Shown here: piece after piece, positions 52,821-63,219 of the stretch
Numbering within the stretch: the stretch's first letter is position 1
Layout: each line of letters starts with the position of its first letter
Assembly (NCBI RefSeq): GCF_013186535.1
Contig: NZ_JABMCZ010000005.1
Location: forward strand, 248,001-312,000
Direction of reading: 5' to 3'
DNA: 64,000 nt
Origin: Nocardia terpenica
GTDB taxonomy: Bacteria; Actinomycetota; Actinomycetes; Mycobacteriales; Mycobacteriaceae
The notes under the pieces: generated by a model
The model's input: the letters and a program-made list of their open reading frames with translations, nothing else
What the model was told of the DNA's origin: nothing
Databases searched by the model: none
Program-made: the position numbers and the translations under genes

Positions 52821-52883
52821 AACGTCTCAGACATTTGTACTAGACAGGCGTGCAACGTGTGTGAGACATTTGTCTAAGACGTT
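52821..52883. promoter_or_regulatory. Candidate TetR operators, AGACATTTGT boxes
   Basis: AGACATTTGT occurs at 52829-52838 and 52864-52873, 35 bases apart. The second is in AGACATTTGTCT, a palindrome with a 2-base centre. AACGTCT (52821-52827) and AGACGTT (52877-52883) frame the pair symmetrically. Confidence 0.6.
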
Positions 52884-52909
52884 TGGACCTAACGATAGGG
52901 ATCACCACC

Positions 52910-54118
52910 ATGAGCACCACCTCCCCGCACATCCTGGTCTCCGGCGGCGGCATCGCGGGCAATGCCGTTGCGCTGCAACTGCTTCGGTCCGGCATCCGGG
53001 TCACGATCGTCGAGCGCGCCGCCGCTCCCCGGCCCGGCGGGCAGGCGGTGGATCTGCGCGGGCCCAGCCGCGAGGCGGCCGAGCGCATGGGGCTGATGCC
53101 GGGTATCCGCAAGTACCAGCTGGACGACCGCGGCATGGCCCACGTCGACGCGCGGGGCCGGGACTTCGCCCGCATGCCGAAGGAGATGTTCGAGGGCAAG
53201 GGCTTCATCGCCGATATCGAGATCAGCCGCGGCGACCTGAATCAGGTGTTGCTGGACGAGGTTTCGGACGCGGGCGGCGACCTGGACTACCGCTACGGCG
53301 AGTGGATCGAGGCCCTGCGCCAGGACGGCACCGGTGTCGATGTCACCTTCGTCTCCGGCGCCACCGAGCGTTTCGACGTGGTCATCGGCGCGGACGGCGT
53401 GCATTCGGCGACGCGGCGACTGGCGTTCGGCCCCGAGGAGCGGTTCACGACCCACCTGGGCGGCTATATGGCGTTCTTCACCATCCCCACACCCGAGGGC
53501 ACCGAACAGGGCTGGATGAAACTGCATGCGGTGCCGGGCGCGAACGTCGCCATCCGCACCGACGCCGACCCGGCGACCTCGAAGGCCATCATCATGCTGC
53601 GTTGCGAGGTCGATCCGGCGCTGCGCGGCGATGCCGAGATCCAGAAGCGGCGCATCCGGACGGCGCTGGCCGACGCGGGCTGGCACTGGCCCCTGGTGAA
53701 CGCGGCGATGACCGACACCCCGGACTTCTACTTCGATCAGCTGGCGCGCGTGGACATGCCGTCGCTGTCGGCGGGCCGGGTCACGCTGCTCGGTGATGCG
53801 GGCTACTGCGGCTCACCGCTGACCGGCATGGGCACCGCGATGGCCATCGTGGGCGCCTACGTCCTCGCCGGTGAAATCGCCTCCACCCCGGGCGATCTCG
53901 CGGGCGCGCTGGCCCGCTACGAGGAGCGGGTGAAGCCCTTCCTGGCCAAGGCCCAGGAGCTCCCGGGCGGCGCCGGTATCGCCATGATCGTCCCCAAGAC
54001 AACCCTCGGCCTGCGCCTGACCAAGCTCAGCGCCCGCCTGATGACCTCCCGCCTCCTGCGCCCGATCATGATGCGCTTGTTCACCCAGACCGACGACTAC
54101 GAGTTGCCCACCTACTAG
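52910..54118 (+). CDS. FAD-dependent monooxygenase
   Basis: This 402-residue flavoprotein belongs to the class A monooxygenases (TetX/PHBH-like). Motifs are ILVSGGGIAGNAVALQLLRS (GxGxxG), IVERAAAPRPGGQAVDLRG, the DG motif in VVIGADGVHSATRR, and the GD motif in VTLLGDAGYCGSPLTGMGT. The preceding TetR and operator boxes indicate substrate induction. Aromatic or polyketide-type antibiotics are possible substrates, but none is identified. The ATG at 52910 places the FAD motif at the N-terminus. Confidence 0.9.
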   Translation: MSTTSPHILVSGGGIAGNAVALQLLRSGIRVTIVERAAAPRPGGQAVDLRGPSREAAERMGLMPGIRKYQLDDRGMAHVDARGRDFARMPKEMFEGKGFIADIEISRGDLNQVLLDEVSDAGGDLDYRYGEWIEALRQDGTGVDVTFVSGATERFDVVIGADGVHSATRRLAFGPEERFTTHLGGYMAFFTIPTPEGTEQGWMKLHAVPGANVAIRTDADPATSKAIIMLRCEVDPALRGDAEIQKRRIRTALADAGWHWPLVNAAMTDTPDFYFDQLARVDMPSLSAGRVTLLGDAGYCGSPLTGMGTAMAIVGAYVLAGEIASTPGDLAGALARYEERVKPFLAKAQELPGGAGIAMIVPKTTLGLRLTKLSARLMTSRLLRPIMMRLFTQTDDYELPTY

Positions 54119-54127
54119 GCTCGACCC

Positions 54128-55165
54128 GTGCGGCAGAAGATCATCATGGATGTCGATACCGGCATCGACGATTCGCTGGGATTGCTCTACCTGCTGGCCA
54201 GTCCGGAGGCCGAGATCGTCGGCATCGCCTCGACGGCGGGTAATGTGCCCGCCCCGCGGGTGGCCGCGAACAATCTCGCGCTGCTGGATCTGTGCCGGGC
54301 GCCGGAGATCGAGGTGGCGCTGGGATCGGAGGCGCCGCTGGCGATTCCGCTGCGCACCACCGAGGACACCCACGGCCCGCAGGGCATCGGCTATGCCGAG
54401 CTGCCGCCGTCGGACCGGACGCTGTCGGGGCGGTCGGCGGCGCGGCTGTGGGTGGATCTGGTGCGCGCGCATCCCGGCGAGATCGTGGGCCTGTGCACCG
54501 GGCCGCTGACCAATCTCGCCCTGGCGCTGCGGCTGGAACCCGAACTGCCGCAACTGCTCCGGCGGCTGGTGGTGATGGGCGGGGCGTTCCACCATCCCGG
54601 CAACACCACCCCCACCAACGAGTGGAACGTGCATGTCGATCCGGAGGCGTGGAAGGAGGTCTTCGACGCCTTCGCCGCGGCCCCGGCGGACCGGCGGCCG
54701 ATCGTCTGCGCGCTCGACATCACCGAGACCATCGAGATGTTTCCGGAGCATCTGGTCCGGCTGACCGAGCGCGCGGGCAGCGTGCCGGTGGAATCGCCCG
54801 CGTCGACCGATGCCGCGGGCATCCGGTCGGCGGCGTCGAATCCGATCGTCCGATACCTGTCCGATGCCGTGCGGTTCTACTTCGAATTCCACCGCGACCA
54901 CGGCCAGGGCTACCTGGCCCACATGCACGACCCGTTCGCGGCCGCGGTCGCGGTGGATCCGGGGCTGGCGGCGACGCGGGCCGCGACGGTGGATGTCGAG
55001 CTGGCGGGCGCCATCACCCGCGCGACGACGGTCGCGGACTGGGCGGGAATGTGGGGCCGGGAACCCAACGCGGACATCGTGATCGGCACCGAGCCCGCGG
55101 TCTTCTTCGATCGGCTGATCGAGCGGGTCGGCGAGTACGCGCGCACGGTGTACCCGCCGCGGTGA
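54128..55165 (+). CDS. Inosine/uridine-type nucleoside hydrolase
   Basis: This 345-residue hydrolase cleaves N-ribosidic bonds. The calcium-site motif DVDTGIDD is at residues 8-15. VVMGGAFHHPGNTTPTNEWN carries further substrate and metal residues, and HDPFAAAVAVDP has the late Asp. It follows the monooxygenase by 9 bases and its stop overlaps GTG 55162, so it may be co-transcribed with the amidohydrolase. Base specificity is not certain. Confidence 0.9.
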   Translation: MRQKIIMDVDTGIDDSLGLLYLLASPEAEIVGIASTAGNVPAPRVAANNLALLDLCRAPEIEVALGSEAPLAIPLRTTEDTHGPQGIGYAELPPSDRTLSGRSAARLWVDLVRAHPGEIVGLCTGPLTNLALALRLEPELPQLLRRLVVMGGAFHHPGNTTPTNEWNVHVDPEAWKEVFDAFAAAPADRRPIVCALDITETIEMFPEHLVRLTERAGSVPVESPASTDAAGIRSAASNPIVRYLSDAVRFYFEFHRDHGQGYLAHMHDPFAAAVAVDPGLAATRAATVDVELAGAITRATTVADWAGMWGREPNADIVIGTEPAVFFDRLIERVGEYARTVYPPR

Positions 55166-55173
55166 GCGTGCCG

Positions 55174-56052
55174 ATGAGCGACGAGACCGATCGGATCGCC
55201 GCGTTCCGGCGGCGGCTCGGGCTGCCCGCGATCGTGGACGTGCACACGCATTTCATGCCCGAGCCGGTGCTGCGCAAGGTGTGGGCGTATTTCGACGCGG
55301 CGGGCCCGCTGGTCGCGCGGCCGTGGCCGATCGCCTACCGGGACGACGAGCAGGTGCGGCTGAAGACATTGCGCGGCTTCGGTGTTCGCGCCTTCAGCTC
55401 GCTGGTGTACCCGCACAAGCCGGACATGGCGGCCTGGCTGAACCAGTGGACCGCCGAGTTCGCGGCCCGCACCCCGGACTGCCTGCACACCGCCACGTTC
55501 TATCCGGAGCCCGGCGCCGCGGACTACGTCCGGACGGCGCTGGCGGCGGGGGCGCGAATCTTCAAGGTGCACATCCAGGTCGGCGGATTCGATCCGGGCG
55601 GCGAGCTGCTCACCGAGGTGTGGGGGCAGCTGTCCGATGCCGAGGTGCCGGTGGTCGTCCACTGCGGATCATCGCCTGTCGCAGGCGAATTCACCGGTCC
55701 GGGACCGATGGCGGCCCTGCTGCAACGCTTTCCGCGATTGCGATTGATCATCGCGCATCTGGGCGCGCCCGAGTACTCCGAATTCCTCGATCTCACCGAG
55801 CGGCACGACGGCGTCCATCTCGACACCACAATGAATTTCACCGACTTCTTCGAAGACGCCTCCCCCTTCCCCATCACCGAATACCGCCGCCTGCGCGACC
55901 TCGGCGGCCGCATCCTGTTCGGCAGCGACTTCCCCAACATCCCCTACCCGTACACCCACGCACTCGAGGCACTGGAGCGCCTGAACCTGGGCGACGACTG
56001 GCTGCGCGGCGTCTGCCACGACAATGCGACCCGCCTGCTCGATCTGCCCTGA
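55174..56052 (+). CDS. Amidohydrolase-2 family metal hydrolase
   Basis: This 292-residue TIM-barrel amidohydrolase belongs to the decarboxylase/hydrolase group. The metal motif is DVHTHF at the N-terminus, HCGSSPVAGEF carries the next histidine, and LIIAHLGAPEYSEF and the late aspartate in FGSDFPNIPYPY complete the set. ATG 55174 is given; the in-frame GTG 55162 overlapping the upstream stop is equally possible and would mean coupling. The reaction (hydrolysis or decarboxylation) is unknown. Confidence 0.85.
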   Translation: MSDETDRIAAFRRRLGLPAIVDVHTHFMPEPVLRKVWAYFDAAGPLVARPWPIAYRDDEQVRLKTLRGFGVRAFSSLVYPHKPDMAAWLNQWTAEFAARTPDCLHTATFYPEPGAADYVRTALAAGARIFKVHIQVGGFDPGGELLTEVWGQLSDAEVPVVVHCGSSPVAGEFTGPGPMAALLQRFPRLRLIIAHLGAPEYSEFLDLTERHDGVHLDTTMNFTDFFEDASPFPITEYRRLRDLGGRILFGSDFPNIPYPYTHALEALERLNLGDDWLRGVCHDNATRLLDLP

Positions 56053-56124
56053 CACCACTCGAGCCGACAGCGCGGCAACCAGCGCACCCTCGACCGCATC
56101 ACTTCCTCATTCCGAATCACTTCC

Positions 56125-56715
56125 TCATTCCGATCGCAGGCTGTCGAGATGATGCCGGAGGATTCGCGTCGCCTGTTCGGGTGCGAGATGGCTGGAAGTC
56201 ACCAGATCCACAGCGAGCCCGTGCAAGAGCGCGTGCAGGCGCGCGGCCTCGAGGTCGAGGTCCAGATCGTCGCGGAGGCGACCGGCTCGGACCAGGCCGT
56301 CGAGCAGATGCCGTTCCAGCGAGAGCAGGTCGGCGTGCGCGCGCTCGGCGTGTTCGCGTAGCTGCGGGTCGGTGAGCCCGGCGGCGAGCAGCGACACCCA
56401 CACCTCGCTCTCGGTCCGGCGCTGCTCGTCCAGCGGAAGTGTTTCGGCCAGTACGGATTCCACCCGCCGCGGACTGTCCAGGGGCGAGCGCAGGCAGGGC
56501 TCCACCCGCGCCCAGGCCCGCTGCCTGACCTGGTCCATGGCGAACGACAGCAACTGCTGCTGGGTGGCGAACAGGTGCCGCACCGAGCCCATCGACATCC
56601 CCGCCTCGGCCGCGATATTACGAACCGACGCGGCCGCCAGCCCGCCACGACGGATCAACCGCCAGGTGGCCTCCGCGATCCGCGCCTGCCGCCGATCCCG
56701 ATCTTCCACTCCCAC
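56125..56715 (-). CDS. TetR-family regulator of the carotenoid oxygenase
   Basis: This 196-residue TetR protein has the DNA-binding part at residues about 10-55 (ARIAEATWRLIRRGGLAAAS, IAAEAGMSMGSVRHLFATQQ). It is divergent from a carotenoid oxygenase gene across about 80 bp with two 16-bp palindromic boxes. It probably represses itself and the oxygenase operon. Confidence 0.88.
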   Translation of the reverse strand: MGVEDRDRRQARIAEATWRLIRRGGLAAASVRNIAAEAGMSMGSVRHLFATQQQLLSFAMDQVRQRAWARVEPCLRSPLDSPRRVESVLAETLPLDEQRRTESEVWVSLLAAGLTDPQLREHAERAHADLLSLERHLLDGLVRAGRLRDDLDLDLEAARLHALLHGLAVDLVTSSHLAPEQATRILRHHLDSLRSE

Positions 56716-56725
56716 GCCCGCACAC

Positions 56726-56776
56726 TAGCACAGCCGTGCTAATCATTGATACAGTCGTGCTAGCACACTCGTGCCA
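56726..56776. promoter_or_regulatory. Two candidate TetR operators
   Basis: TAGCACAGCCGTGCTA (56726-56741) is a palindrome with 6-bp arms. TAGCACACTCGTGCCA (56761-56776) is a near match 35 bases away. Both lie between the tetR start and the oxygenase ATG at 56796, overlapping the likely promoters. Confidence 0.65.
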
Positions 56777-56795
56777 ATGACGAGAGGGGAGATCC

Positions 56796-58151
56796 ATGGG
56801 GGATGCGAGAGCATACGCACTGCCGGTACCGGACGAGATCGACGCCACCGAACTGCCTGTGTCGGGCGCGATTCCGCCCGCACTGTGCGGCCGGTATGTG
56901 CGCAACGGCCCCAATGCGCTACCGGGAGCGGACCTTTCGGATCCGCGCCACTTCTTCAGCGGGCCCGGGATGCTGCACGGCGTGCGGCTGCGGGACGGGC
57001 GCGCGCTGTGGTATCGCAATAGATGGGTGCGCACGCAGCGATTCCTCGACGAGCGTGCGGGACGTCCGCTACGCACGGATCTGCGGTCGGTGAGCGCGAA
57101 CACCCACATCATCGAGCATGCCGGGCGACTGCTCGCGCTGGTGGAGAGCGGCCTGCCGCACGAGGTCACGCTCGATCTGAATACGGTGGGGCCGTGCGAT
57201 TTCGGGGGCCGGTTGACCACCGCCATGACCGCGCATCCCCGGCTCGATCCTCGCTCCGGCGAACTGCATTTCTTCGGCTACGGGACCACCGCGCCGTATG
57301 TCACCTACCACCGGCTGTCGGCAGGAGGGGAGCTGACAGCCAGTACCGGCATCGAGGTGCCCGCGCCGACGATGATGCACGACTTCGCCATCACCGATCG
57401 CCACATCGTGTGGCTGGATCTGCCGGTCACCTACGCGCCCGAACTCCGCGGCCGGGGAATGCCGTTCCGCTGGAACGACACCTACGGTGCGCGGATCGGG
57501 GTGATGCCGCGCGAAGGCCGAACGGCGGTGCGGTGGTTCGACATCGACCCGTGCTATGTATTCCATCTCGGCAATGCCCGTGACGACGGCGATCGGGTCG
57601 TCGTCGACGGCTGCCGCTACGGCGAGGCCACCTTCCCCCGGGAGTGGCGGCGGTTCAGCGGCGAGGAATCCGTTCGGCCGCTGCAACTTCCGCTGGATCC
57701 CGGACGGGCGGAGGCGGCCCGTCTGCATCGCTGGATTCTCGATCTCACGACCGGGCGCGCCCGCGAGGAACGGCTGGACGACTGCAATGTCGAGTTCCCC
57801 ACGCTCAGGGGCGATTACGTCGGTCGGCACAACCGCTATCTGTATGCCGTCACCGAAACGCCCGATGGCATAGCGAAATACGATCTCGTCTCCGGTTCGC
57901 GCACGAGGCACGAACTCCCCGATTGCGCTGTGGGAGAGGCGGTTTTCGTCCCCGCACCCGACGCCGATGCCGAGGACGCCGGATGGCTGCTGTCGATCGT
58001 CACCGACCGTGGCGGCCGCTCCTCGCGGCTACTCGTGCTCGATGCCAGCGATCTCGCCGCACCGCCGGTCGCCCGCGTCCATCTCCCCCGCCGGGTGCCC
58101 ACCGGATTTCACGGCAGCTGGATACCGGACACCGTGGACCCGGTGCGGTAA
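56796..58151 (+). CDS. Carotenoid cleavage oxygenase family protein
   Basis: This 451-residue beta-propeller iron enzyme belongs to the RPE65/apocarotenoid oxygenase family. Conserved stretches include GRYVRNGPN at the N-terminus and FSGPGMLHGVRLRDG. The iron histidines are in MTAHPRLD, MMHDFAITD, YVFHLGNA and the C-terminal GFHGSW. It would cleave a carotenoid, apocarotenoid or stilbene-type double bond. Its stop overlaps the ATG of the membrane-protein gene by one base. Confidence 0.92.
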   Translation: MGDARAYALPVPDEIDATELPVSGAIPPALCGRYVRNGPNALPGADLSDPRHFFSGPGMLHGVRLRDGRALWYRNRWVRTQRFLDERAGRPLRTDLRSVSANTHIIEHAGRLLALVESGLPHEVTLDLNTVGPCDFGGRLTTAMTAHPRLDPRSGELHFFGYGTTAPYVTYHRLSAGGELTASTGIEVPAPTMMHDFAITDRHIVWLDLPVTYAPELRGRGMPFRWNDTYGARIGVMPREGRTAVRWFDIDPCYVFHLGNARDDGDRVVVDGCRYGEATFPREWRRFSGEESVRPLQLPLDPGRAEAARLHRWILDLTTGRAREERLDDCNVEFPTLRGDYVGRHNRYLYAVTETPDGIAKYDLVSGSRTRHELPDCAVGEAVFVPAPDADAEDAGWLLSIVTDRGGRSSRLLVLDASDLAAPPVARVHLPRRVPTGFHGSWIPDTVDPVR

Positions 58152-59002
58152 TGAACCTCGAAATGCTGAAGCCACAACGACTCTCGACCCTGCTGTGGCG
58201 CTACCGCGATCTACTGTTCGACATCCTCTGGTCCACCGCCCCCTACTTCCTGCTGACCAGCGCCGGGTGCTCGCAGCGGCTGGCGCTGTGGCTCGGCGCG
58301 GCCGGTTCGGGTCTGCGCATACTGTATACGCTGGCCCGCCAGCGCCGGATCGACGGCTTGGCCGTGTTCCTGCTGTCGACCTATGTGATCAGTATCGGCG
58401 CGGCCCTACTGACCGGCGACCACCGATTCCTGCTCGCCAAGGACTCGGCCACCACCGCCCAGGTGGGCCTGACCTTCTTGCTCACCTGCGCCGCGGGCCG
58501 CCCGGCGCTGTTCCTCATCGCCAAACGCCTGCACGCCCCCGACCCCGCCCACTCCCGGCGCTGGGACCACCTCTGGAACACCCAGCCCGCCTACCGCCGC
58601 ACCTACACCCTGCAGTCCCTGGTCTGGGGCACGGCTCTGCTGCTGGAAGCCGCCCTCCGCGTCCTGGCCATCTACACCCTCCCCACCACCGCGGTCGTGG
58701 CCCTGTCATATCCCTTCCAGGGCACAGTCATCGGGCTGCTCCTGGCCTGGCGCTGGTACTACTTCCGCCGACCTCGCCAGCGTTACTGGATGCGATTGCT
58801 CCGAGAGCCGACAGGGCCGCTATCGAGCGGTGAGGCGGGAGACGCCCTCGATCTTCTTCGCCGAGACGACGGTCCACAGGACGAGGCCGCCGATCATGGT
58901 GAGCATGAGCAGCTGAGAGACATTGGCGGCACCAGGCCCGCGATGGCGGACATGGCGACGCTAGTCTCACGCCCCGCCCCGGTCATGCGGCGTTCGCCGT
59001 AG
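58151..59002 (+). CDS. VC0807-type membrane protein
   Basis: This integral membrane protein of 283 residues has a clear conserved part up to about residue 215. That part has helices (LFDILWSTAPYFLLTSAGCS) and the motif GLRILYTLARQRRIDGLAVF, then TGDHRFLLAKDSATTAQVG and RPALFLIAKRL, typical of the VC0807 family. The last 65 residues are low in conserved features and lie opposite a small minus-strand reading frame, so the true C-terminus may have been altered. It is translationally coupled to the carotenoid oxygenase. Function is unknown. Confidence 0.75.
   Translation: MNLEMLKPQRLSTLLWRYRDLLFDILWSTAPYFLLTSAGCSQRLALWLGAAGSGLRILYTLARQRRIDGLAVFLLSTYVISIGAALLTGDHRFLLAKDSATTAQVGLTFLLTCAAGRPALFLIAKRLHAPDPAHSRRWDHLWNTQPAYRRTYTLQSLVWGTALLLEAALRVLAIYTLPTTAVVALSYPFQGTVIGLLLAWRWYYFRRPRQRYWMRLLREPTGPLSSGEAGDALDLLRRDDGPQDEAADHGEHEQLRDIGGTRPAMADMATLVSRPAPVMRRSP
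58820..58906 (-). CDS. Possible small membrane peptide or gene remnant
   Basis: The minus strand reads MLTMIGGLVLWTVVSAKKIE plus eight residues, one hydrophobic helix followed by a basic tail. Five more sensible residues (VSQLL) lie upstream in frame. It could be a 28-residue membrane peptide, or the 3' end of a lost membrane-protein gene. It overlaps the doubtful C-terminal part of the VC0807-type gene. Confidence 0.25.
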   Translation of the reverse strand: MLTMIGGLVLWTVVSAKKIEGVSRLTAR

Positions 59003-59671
59003 ATCGAGGCGATCGAAATGGAACGGGCAGTGGTCGCCGCCGAGTCCGATCGTGGTGGTACGGGTGAAGCGGAATCCGTGGCGTTCCGGGACGATGGCGT
59101 CGATCCAGCCGCGATCGAATTCGCACATGCCGGGCGTCAACTCGGGAGCCGAATTACGTACCAGCACATCGTGATAGAAGCAGCGGGTGACGTTCAGGTG
59201 GTAGCGCCGATCGTCGTCGGCCGCACGCTCGAAGGTGAAGGTGGGGCCGAACGCGTCGCGCTCCCGGATCTTGCTGAGGCCGACGAGCGCGGTGAACGGA
59301 TCCTCGGCCGCATCCAACAGCCTGCGAGTGCCCGCGCGCAGGGCCGGGGCGGTGGGCTCCACGAAACCGGCGCGGACGGCGGCGAGGGCGTCGGCCCGGC
59401 CGAGGCGCGGGCACAGATACCGGTAGGCGACGACCAGCGCCAGGGTCATGCGCAGATTGTGCCGGGACGGCTCGTCCACCACCATGTCGGCGTTATCGGC
59501 TTCCAGCGCACCGAGATTCGCGCGCAGGAACTCGGTCGGATCGGTCTCGTCGCCGCGTGCGCGCAGGGTCGCGGCGACACTGGCGAAGACGCCGTCGACA
59601 ATCAGTGCGGTGTCACGCTCGGGATCGGGGGTGTAGCCGCCGGAGGCCAGCCGGAAAGGGTCGGTGGTCAC
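58967..59671 (-). CDS. L-2-amino-thiazoline-4-carboxylate hydrolase-like protein
   Basis: This 234-residue protein belongs to the ATC hydrolase-like family. The pattern NVTRCFYHDVLVRNSAPELT followed by CEFDRGWIDAI and FTRTTTIGLGGDHCPFHFDR matches its conserved cysteines and C-terminal cysteine/histidine block. Known members open thiazoline rings in cysteine formation, but most relatives are uncharacterised. ATG 59671 gives the complete domain. It stands alone on its strand. Confidence 0.75.
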   Translation of the reverse strand: MTTDPFRLASGGYTPDPERDTALIVDGVFASVAATLRARGDETDPTEFLRANLGALEADNADMVVDEPSRHNLRMTLALVVAYRYLCPRLGRADALAAVRAGFVEPTAPALRAGTRRLLDAAEDPFTALVGLSKIRERDAFGPTFTFERAADDDRRYHLNVTRCFYHDVLVRNSAPELTPGMCEFDRGWIDAIVPERHGFRFTRTTTIGLGGDHCPFHFDRLDLRRTPHDRGGA

Positions 59672-59809
59672 GGGAGAAGTCCTTTCGAGACGACATCGCC
59701 TCGACGCACTCCACCGACCAACCTGGCGTCGACGATATAACGGTGATACTTACGCCGACAGGATGGCATATCGCCGAGACGATGTCCAGACCCCGCCGAT
59801 GGTCGGGCC

Positions 59810-60945
59810 TCACCGCCCGTCGAAGGCTCGCAGGATCTCCTCGGCCGCCAGCGCGGGTGTCAGCGAACCATCCCGTACCTGTTTTTCTACTTGTCCCCGA
59901 ACGGCTTTCACCTGGGGGTTGTCGGCGAGGCGGCGGAGCAGTTGGTCGTGGACCATGGTCCAGGTCCAGTCGACCTGTTGGCGGCGGCGTTTCTCGGTGA
60001 ATTCGCCTGCCTCGGTCAGGACCCGGCGGTGGTGCAGGATGGTGTCCCAAAAGGTGTCCAGGCCAATGCCGTTGAGGCCGCTCATGGTGAGAACCGGTGG
60101 CCGCCAGAGGGAGTCGCGCGGGTGGATGAGCCGCATGGCGCCCTGGAGTTCGCGGGCGGCGGCCTTGGCCTCCATTTCGTGGTGGCCGTCGGCCTTGTTG
60201 ACGGCGACGAGGTCGGCCAGTTCCAGCACGCCTTTCTTGATGCCCTGCAACTGATCTCCGGTGCGGGCCAGGGTGAGGAAGCAGAACACGTCGACCATAT
60301 TGGCGACGGTCACCTCGGACTGGCCGACGCCGACGGTCTCCACCAGAATCACGTCGTAGCCCGCGGCCTCGAGCAGCACAATGGTCTCGCGGGTCGCCTT
60401 GGCGACACCGCCGAGCGTGCCCGCCGTCGGCGAGGGCCGGATATAAGCGTTGCGCTCCACCGCAAGTCGCGCCATCCGGGTCTTGTCCCCGAGAATCGAC
60501 CCACCCGTCCGCGTCGAGGACGGATCGACCGCCAGCACCGCCACCCGATGCCCCTGCCCGATCAAATACATCCCGAGCGCATCGATGAACGTCGACTTAC
60601 CCACCCCCGGCACCCCGGTGATACCGACCCGATTCGACTCGCCCGCACCGGAATCGGCCGTCAACTCCAGCAACAGCCGCTGCGCCGCCTCCCGATGATC
60701 GGCCCGCGTCGACTCCACCAGCGTAATAGCCCGAGCCAACCCCGCCCGCTCGGATCCCCTTACCGCCCTTGCCAACTGCGCGACATCGATCTCCCGCCGC
60801 ACACCCCGCCCCCGCCCACCGGGCGCGGCAGCGCGAGTCGACGGAGGCAGCCCGCGTTCGGTCGACAGCGCTTGCGAGCCAGGAATATTCACCGCGCCGG
60901 ATGCCTCGCGCGGCGGGACCGAATCGCCCGACTTCTTCTCCCCAC

Positions 60946-60949
<4 letters not shown>
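59810..60949 (-). CDS. meaB: Methylmalonyl-CoA mutase-associated GTPase MeaB
   Basis: This 379-residue G3E-family GTPase protects and loads methylmalonyl-CoA mutase with adenosylcobalamin. The P-loop is GVPGVGKST. LAVDPSSTRTGGSILGDKTRM, VETVGVGQSEV and NKADG are the other nucleotide motifs. An N-terminal extension of about 50 low-complexity residues precedes the domain. Its ATG overlaps the mutB stop (ATGA), so it is the third gene of the operon. Confidence 0.93.
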
Positions 60950-63215
<2,266 letters not shown>

Positions 63216-63219
<4 letters not shown>

